DNA of 9,357 bases from assembly GCA_017437165.1 (NCBI GenBank), contig JAFSBS010000132.1, positions 1 to 9,357 on the forward strand, in the 5' to 3' direction. The DNA is from Clostridia bacterium. GTDB taxonomy: Bacteria; Bacillota; Clostridia; Oscillospirales; Acutalibacteraceae. The translations under genes and the position numbers were made by a program. The notes under the pieces are model-generated. The model did no database searches. It was not told where the DNA came from and saw only the letters and a list, made by a program, of their open reading frames with translations. Shown here one piece after another: positions 7,094-9,357 of this stretch (position 1 is its first letter; each line of letters starts with the position of its first letter).

Positions 7094-7122
7094 ATTTTAA
7101 CACACTTTACAAATTTTGTAAA
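7094..7122 (-). promoter_or_regulatory. Promoter of the radical SAM gene
   Basis: On the minus strand, -35 TTTACA (7117-7122) and -10 TAAAAT (7094-7099) are 17 bp apart, with TG one base before the -10 (extended -10). The predicted start point near 7087 gives a leader of about 30 nt. The -35 and much of the spacer lie inside the palindrome at 7106-7122. Confidence 0.68.
7106..7122. promoter_or_regulatory. Perfect palindrome, candidate operator of the radical SAM promoter
   Basis: TTTACAAA-T-TTTGTAAA has two perfect 8-bp arms around one central base. It covers the -35 hexamer and 11 bp of the spacer of the minus-strand promoter. There is no T-run or coding context to suggest a terminator. The size and position fit a site for a dimeric regulator. 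It does not match the cre, Rex or NrdR consensus as known to me, so no regulator is named. Confidence 0.5.
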
Positions 7123-7177
7123 CCACTATTTTCTTTAATTATTATCACTTTTTACATTATTTATACACTGTATTTTC

Positions 7178-7206
7178 TTGACTTTACTCCTTTAGTGAAT
7201 TATAAT
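7178..7206 (+). promoter_or_regulatory. SigA-type promoter of the MFS-glycosidase operon
   Basis: -35 TTGACT (7178-7183) and -10 TATAAT (7201-7206) are separated by the ideal 17 bp. The predicted start point is near 7213, giving a leader of about 60 nt that carries a TTTTGCAA direct repeat (7219-7226 and 7241-7248). Confidence 0.8.
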
Positions 7207-7218
7207 AGAATAGATAAA

Positions 7219-7248
7219 TTTTGCAACGATTATTTGTGATTTTTGCAA
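7219..7248 (+). repeat. Direct repeat TTTTGCAA in the leader of the MFS operon
   Basis: Two identical 8-bp copies (7219-7226, 7241-7248) are spaced 22 bp start to start, about two helical turns. Each contains the palindromic core TTGCAA. They lie just downstream of the predicted start point, where a bound regulator could block transcription. In sequence this AT-rich the pair could also arise by chance. Confidence 0.35.
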
Positions 7249-7272
7249 AAATAAAAACGAAGGAGTTTTCTT

Positions 7273-8682
7273 ATGAAAAAAGAAAAAACAATTACCCCCG
7301 GCTCTAAACTTTCGGGCAGAATCTGGTTTAATCTTTGCCTTTTTGGTTTTATAGGTCAGGTGGCATGGAACCTTGAAAATATGTATTACAATACATTTAT
7401 GTATAACACCGTCTATGAGGGCGGAACGGTTACAGGTACACTTTCTTCTATGGATGCCATAACTTTAATGGTTAATCTTAGTGCCATTGTTGCTGTTCTC
7501 ACAACATTTATTATGGGTAACCTCTCTGACAAAATGAACAAACGAAAAGTATTCATTTCTATCGGATATCTTACATGGGGTGTTATTACAGCCGCTTTCG
7601 GGTTCCTTACAAAGGATAATATTTCAACTATATTCGGCATAACCGAAACTGCTTTAATTGTCACCGCAACTGCCGTTTCAATTGTTGTTATGGACTGCAT
7701 TATGACTTTTGTAGGTTCAACAAGTAACGACTCCGCTTTCAATGCATGGGTTACTGATGTTACCACACCTAAAAACCGTGCAACTGCTGAAAGCATCCTT
7801 GCTATTCTTCCTATAGCAGCAACTATTATTGTTACTGTTTCCGGTGGATTTATTGAACCTCTTGGTGGTGGCGATATTGAAAAAGGCTACACATATTATT
7901 TCCTCGGTCTTGGTGCTTTAGTTATTCTTTGCGGTATTATTGGTCTTTTCTCACTTAAAGATTCAAGAAGTGGTGAAAAGAAAGTTAATGCAAATTACTG
8001 GAAAGATTTAGTTTATGGCTTTAAGCCTTCGGTTGTAAAAGAAAACAGCAAACTTTATATTGCTCTTTCAGCAGTTGGTATTTACTCAATTGCAGTTCAG
8101 ATATTTTTCCCATTTCTTCTGATTTATCTTGACCGTGGTTTAGGATTTAAAATCGAAGCTCTTTTCGGTTATATTACAACGCCTGTTCTTATTGCAGCAC
8201 CTTTCGTTCTTATAGCTGTTGTACTTGGCGTTATAGGCATAGGTAAATTCGCAGACAAATTTGGTAAGAAAAATCTTATATTTATTGCAGCAGGACTTTT
8301 TGTTGTAGGCTTGATAGCGGCTTCATTTGCAAAAACAATGGGACCTTTCGGAATTGCTGCAATTCCGCTTCTTGCAGGTTACGGTCTTTTAGGCATTCTC
8401 CTCAACTCAACTGTTCGCGATTATACACCGGAAGACAAAACAGGTCTTTTCCAGGGTATAAGAATGATTTTCTTCGTGCTTATTCCTATGCTTTTAGGAC
8501 CTCAAATAGGTAAATGGGTTTGTCAGATGGCAGGCACCGGTTCCTATGTTGACCAAAGCACAGGTCTTACTCAGGCAGAACCATGCGCTGAAATGTTCCT
8601 TGCTGCAGGTATAGTTGCTCTGTTTGTTTTCATTCCTCTTGCAATACTTCGTAAAAAAGGTATTGATAAAGTAGAGAACTAA
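7273..8682 (+). CDS. MFS transporter, probable sugar/cation symporter
   Basis: This 469-residue integral membrane protein has about 12 hydrophobic segments, the usual MFS length and fold. The MFS motif A appears after TM2 as GNLSDKMNKRK (82-92) and again in the second half as GKFADKFGKK (324-333). The segment NAWVTDVTTPKNRA (157-170) and the late DYTPEDKTGLFQG (383-395) recall the GPH (melibiose-type) and SLC45-like sugar symporters more than drug efflux pumps. The substrate cannot be read from the sequence. Translation starts at ATG 7273 with AAGGAG 7 nt upstream. It is the first gene of an operon; 42 bp later, with no terminator, comes a leaderless glycosidase-like gene, which suggests that the imported compound is a glycoside or oligosaccharide cleaved inside the cell. 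MFS membership is certain; sugar transport is an inference from context and motif resemblance. Confidence 0.88.
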   Translation: MKKEKTITPGSKLSGRIWFNLCLFGFIGQVAWNLENMYYNTFMYNTVYEGGTVTGTLSSMDAITLMVNLSAIVAVLTTFIMGNLSDKMNKRKVFISIGYLTWGVITAAFGFLTKDNISTIFGITETALIVTATAVSIVVMDCIMTFVGSTSNDSAFNAWVTDVTTPKNRATAESILAILPIAATIIVTVSGGFIEPLGGGDIEKGYTYYFLGLGALVILCGIIGLFSLKDSRSGEKKVNANYWKDLVYGFKPSVVKENSKLYIALSAVGIYSIAVQIFFPFLLIYLDRGLGFKIEALFGYITTPVLIAAPFVLIAVVLGVIGIGKFADKFGKKNLIFIAAGLFVVGLIAASFAKTMGPFGIAAIPLLAGYGLLGILLNSTVRDYTPEDKTGLFQGIRMIFFVLIPMLLGPQIGKWVCQMAGTGSYVDQSTGLTQAEPCAEMFLAAGIVALFVFIPLAILRKKGIDKVEN

Positions 8683-8724
8683 AAATTTGCTGATACCCAA
8701 AATCAGACTTTGAGGTGTGAACTT

Positions 8725-9357
8725 ATGAAATCTATTTTACTTTCTTCTCTTACAAAAGTATTTAAAGATGTAGAACCGAATTTTGATGAATTCACAGAGT
8801 TTTCAGTTCTTCGAGGTGAGATTTTCAACTTTCAGATTGCAATTTTTCCGCAGACTGATGAAGACTGCAACATTACAGTTGAAGTTGCCTCAAATCTTCG
8901 TGATGGTATAAAAGTCTATAAGGTTCTTAATGTTCCTTCAACTTATGCTGCACCCGAAGACCACGATGATTTTCACTATGACACCAAAAGAACTGAATAT
9001 CCCGATTTATTGCAACCAATAAATGAAGACAACACCGTTGAACTTGTAAAAGGTGAATGGAATTGTCTCTGGTTTAAATACACACCTGAAATGGACTATA
9101 TCGCAGGTACAAACGGTATTACTGTATTTTTGAAAAAAGGTTTGTATGACGAAAATAACAAACACATTTTTAATTTAAGAACAATACCAAGACAGTTGCC
9201 CATGCAGGATTTGATTTACACAAATTGGTTTCATAATGACTGCCTGGCAGATTTCTATGGTCTAAGTGTGTTCTCCGACGAATATTTTGCCGTTTTGAAG
9301 GACTTTTTGCACACGGCGGCAAAGAACGGAATGAATATGCTTCTGCTGCCGGCGTTC
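8725..9357 (+). CDS. GH123/DUF4091-like glycoside hydrolase, N-terminal part (cut at right edge)
   Basis: 211 codons are open from ATG 8725 to the window end, with GAGGTG 7 nt upstream of the start. There is no signal peptide, so the product should be cytoplasmic. Residues 1-150 look like an all-beta domain (short alternating hydrophobic strands). From about 155, PRQLPMQDLIYTNWFHNDCL leads into what looks like the first strand and helix of a TIM barrel (GMNMLLLPAF at the edge). This resembles the group once called DUF4091 and now tied to GH123, whose characterised members are beta-N-acetylgalactosaminidases using a neighbouring Asp-Glu pair. That pair would lie beyond the window and cannot be checked, so the activity is unproven. 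The gene follows the MFS transporter by 42 bp in one operon. The last roughly 120 bp are richer in G/C and use CTG, GCG, CCG and ACG codons that are uncommon in the rest of the window. Confidence 0.65.
   Translation, partial: MKSILLSSLTKVFKDVEPNFDEFTEFSVLRGEIFNFQIAIFPQTDEDCNITVEVASNLRDGIKVYKVLNVPSTYAAPEDHDDFHYDTKRTEYPDLLQPINEDNTVELVKGEWNCLWFKYTPEMDYIAGTNGITVFLKKGLYDENNKHIFNLRTIPRQLPMQDLIYTNWFHNDCLADFYGLSVFSDEYFAVLKDFLHTAAKNGMNMLLLPAF

Noticed and set aside
7413..7796. 127-codon minus-strand open frame inside the MFS gene
   Set aside because: It is antisense to a clear membrane transporter, has no ribosome site or family-like sequence, and is explained as a frame shadow.
8690..8706. Small hairpin (CTGAT/ATCAG) between the MFS and glycosidase genes
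   Set aside because: The stem is only 5 bp with no T-run after it; not a credible terminator, so the two genes are kept in one operon.
1..9357. CRISPR array, insertion sequence, tRNA, rRNA, riboswitch or phage genes
   Set aside because: No regular short repeats, transposase or integrase motifs, tRNA-like cloverleaf or long structured leader were seen on either strand.

Overview
The window looks like a chromosomal stretch of a low-GC, Gram-positive gut or rumen-type Clostridia member (Oscillospirales/Ruminococcaceae-like). This rests on the strong AT bias, A/T-ending codons, textbook SigA-type promoters, strong AGGAGG-type ribosome sites, non-ATG starts, and a secreted protein with FIVAR-like modules and a C-terminal type I dockerin. 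The taxonomic call is an inference; there is no rRNA or other marker gene here.

Layout, left to right. (1) Minus strand, 1-1969: a two-gene unit read from a promoter at 1940-1969, malQ (GH77 4-alpha-glucanotransferase, TTG start at 1902) followed after 2 bp by a NagD-type HAD phosphatase cut by the left edge. (2) Minus strand, about 2019-5546: a single-gene unit with its own consensus promoter and rho-independent terminator. It encodes a 1128-residue secreted modular protein (signal peptide, two diverged beta-rich + FIVAR-like units, three more FIVAR-like repeats, two small beta domains, dockerin). (3) Minus strand, about 5610-7122: a single-gene unit encoding a radical SAM/SPASM-type protein of unknown function, with a GTG start. 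A perfect 17-bp palindrome lies over its -35 region, and a strong hairpin terminator follows it. (4) Plus strand, 7178-9357: a divergent operon of an MFS transporter (sugar-symporter-like) and, 42 bp later, a leaderless protein resembling the GH123/DUF4091 glycosidase group, cut by the right edge.

How it may work together. Three of the four units fit carbohydrate use: intracellular alpha-glucan remodelling (malQ), a dockerin-tethered surface protein that may bind substrate or partner proteins, and an importer paired with a cytoplasmic glycosidase. The radical SAM gene shares its 217-bp upstream region with the transporter operon but has its own promoter, so a functional link is only possible. 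There is no CRISPR array, insertion sequence, tRNA, rRNA or recognisable riboswitch, and no gene-free stretch over 300 bp. The least explained elements are the dockerin protein, the radical SAM protein with its palindromic operator candidate, and the transporter-glycosidase pair.
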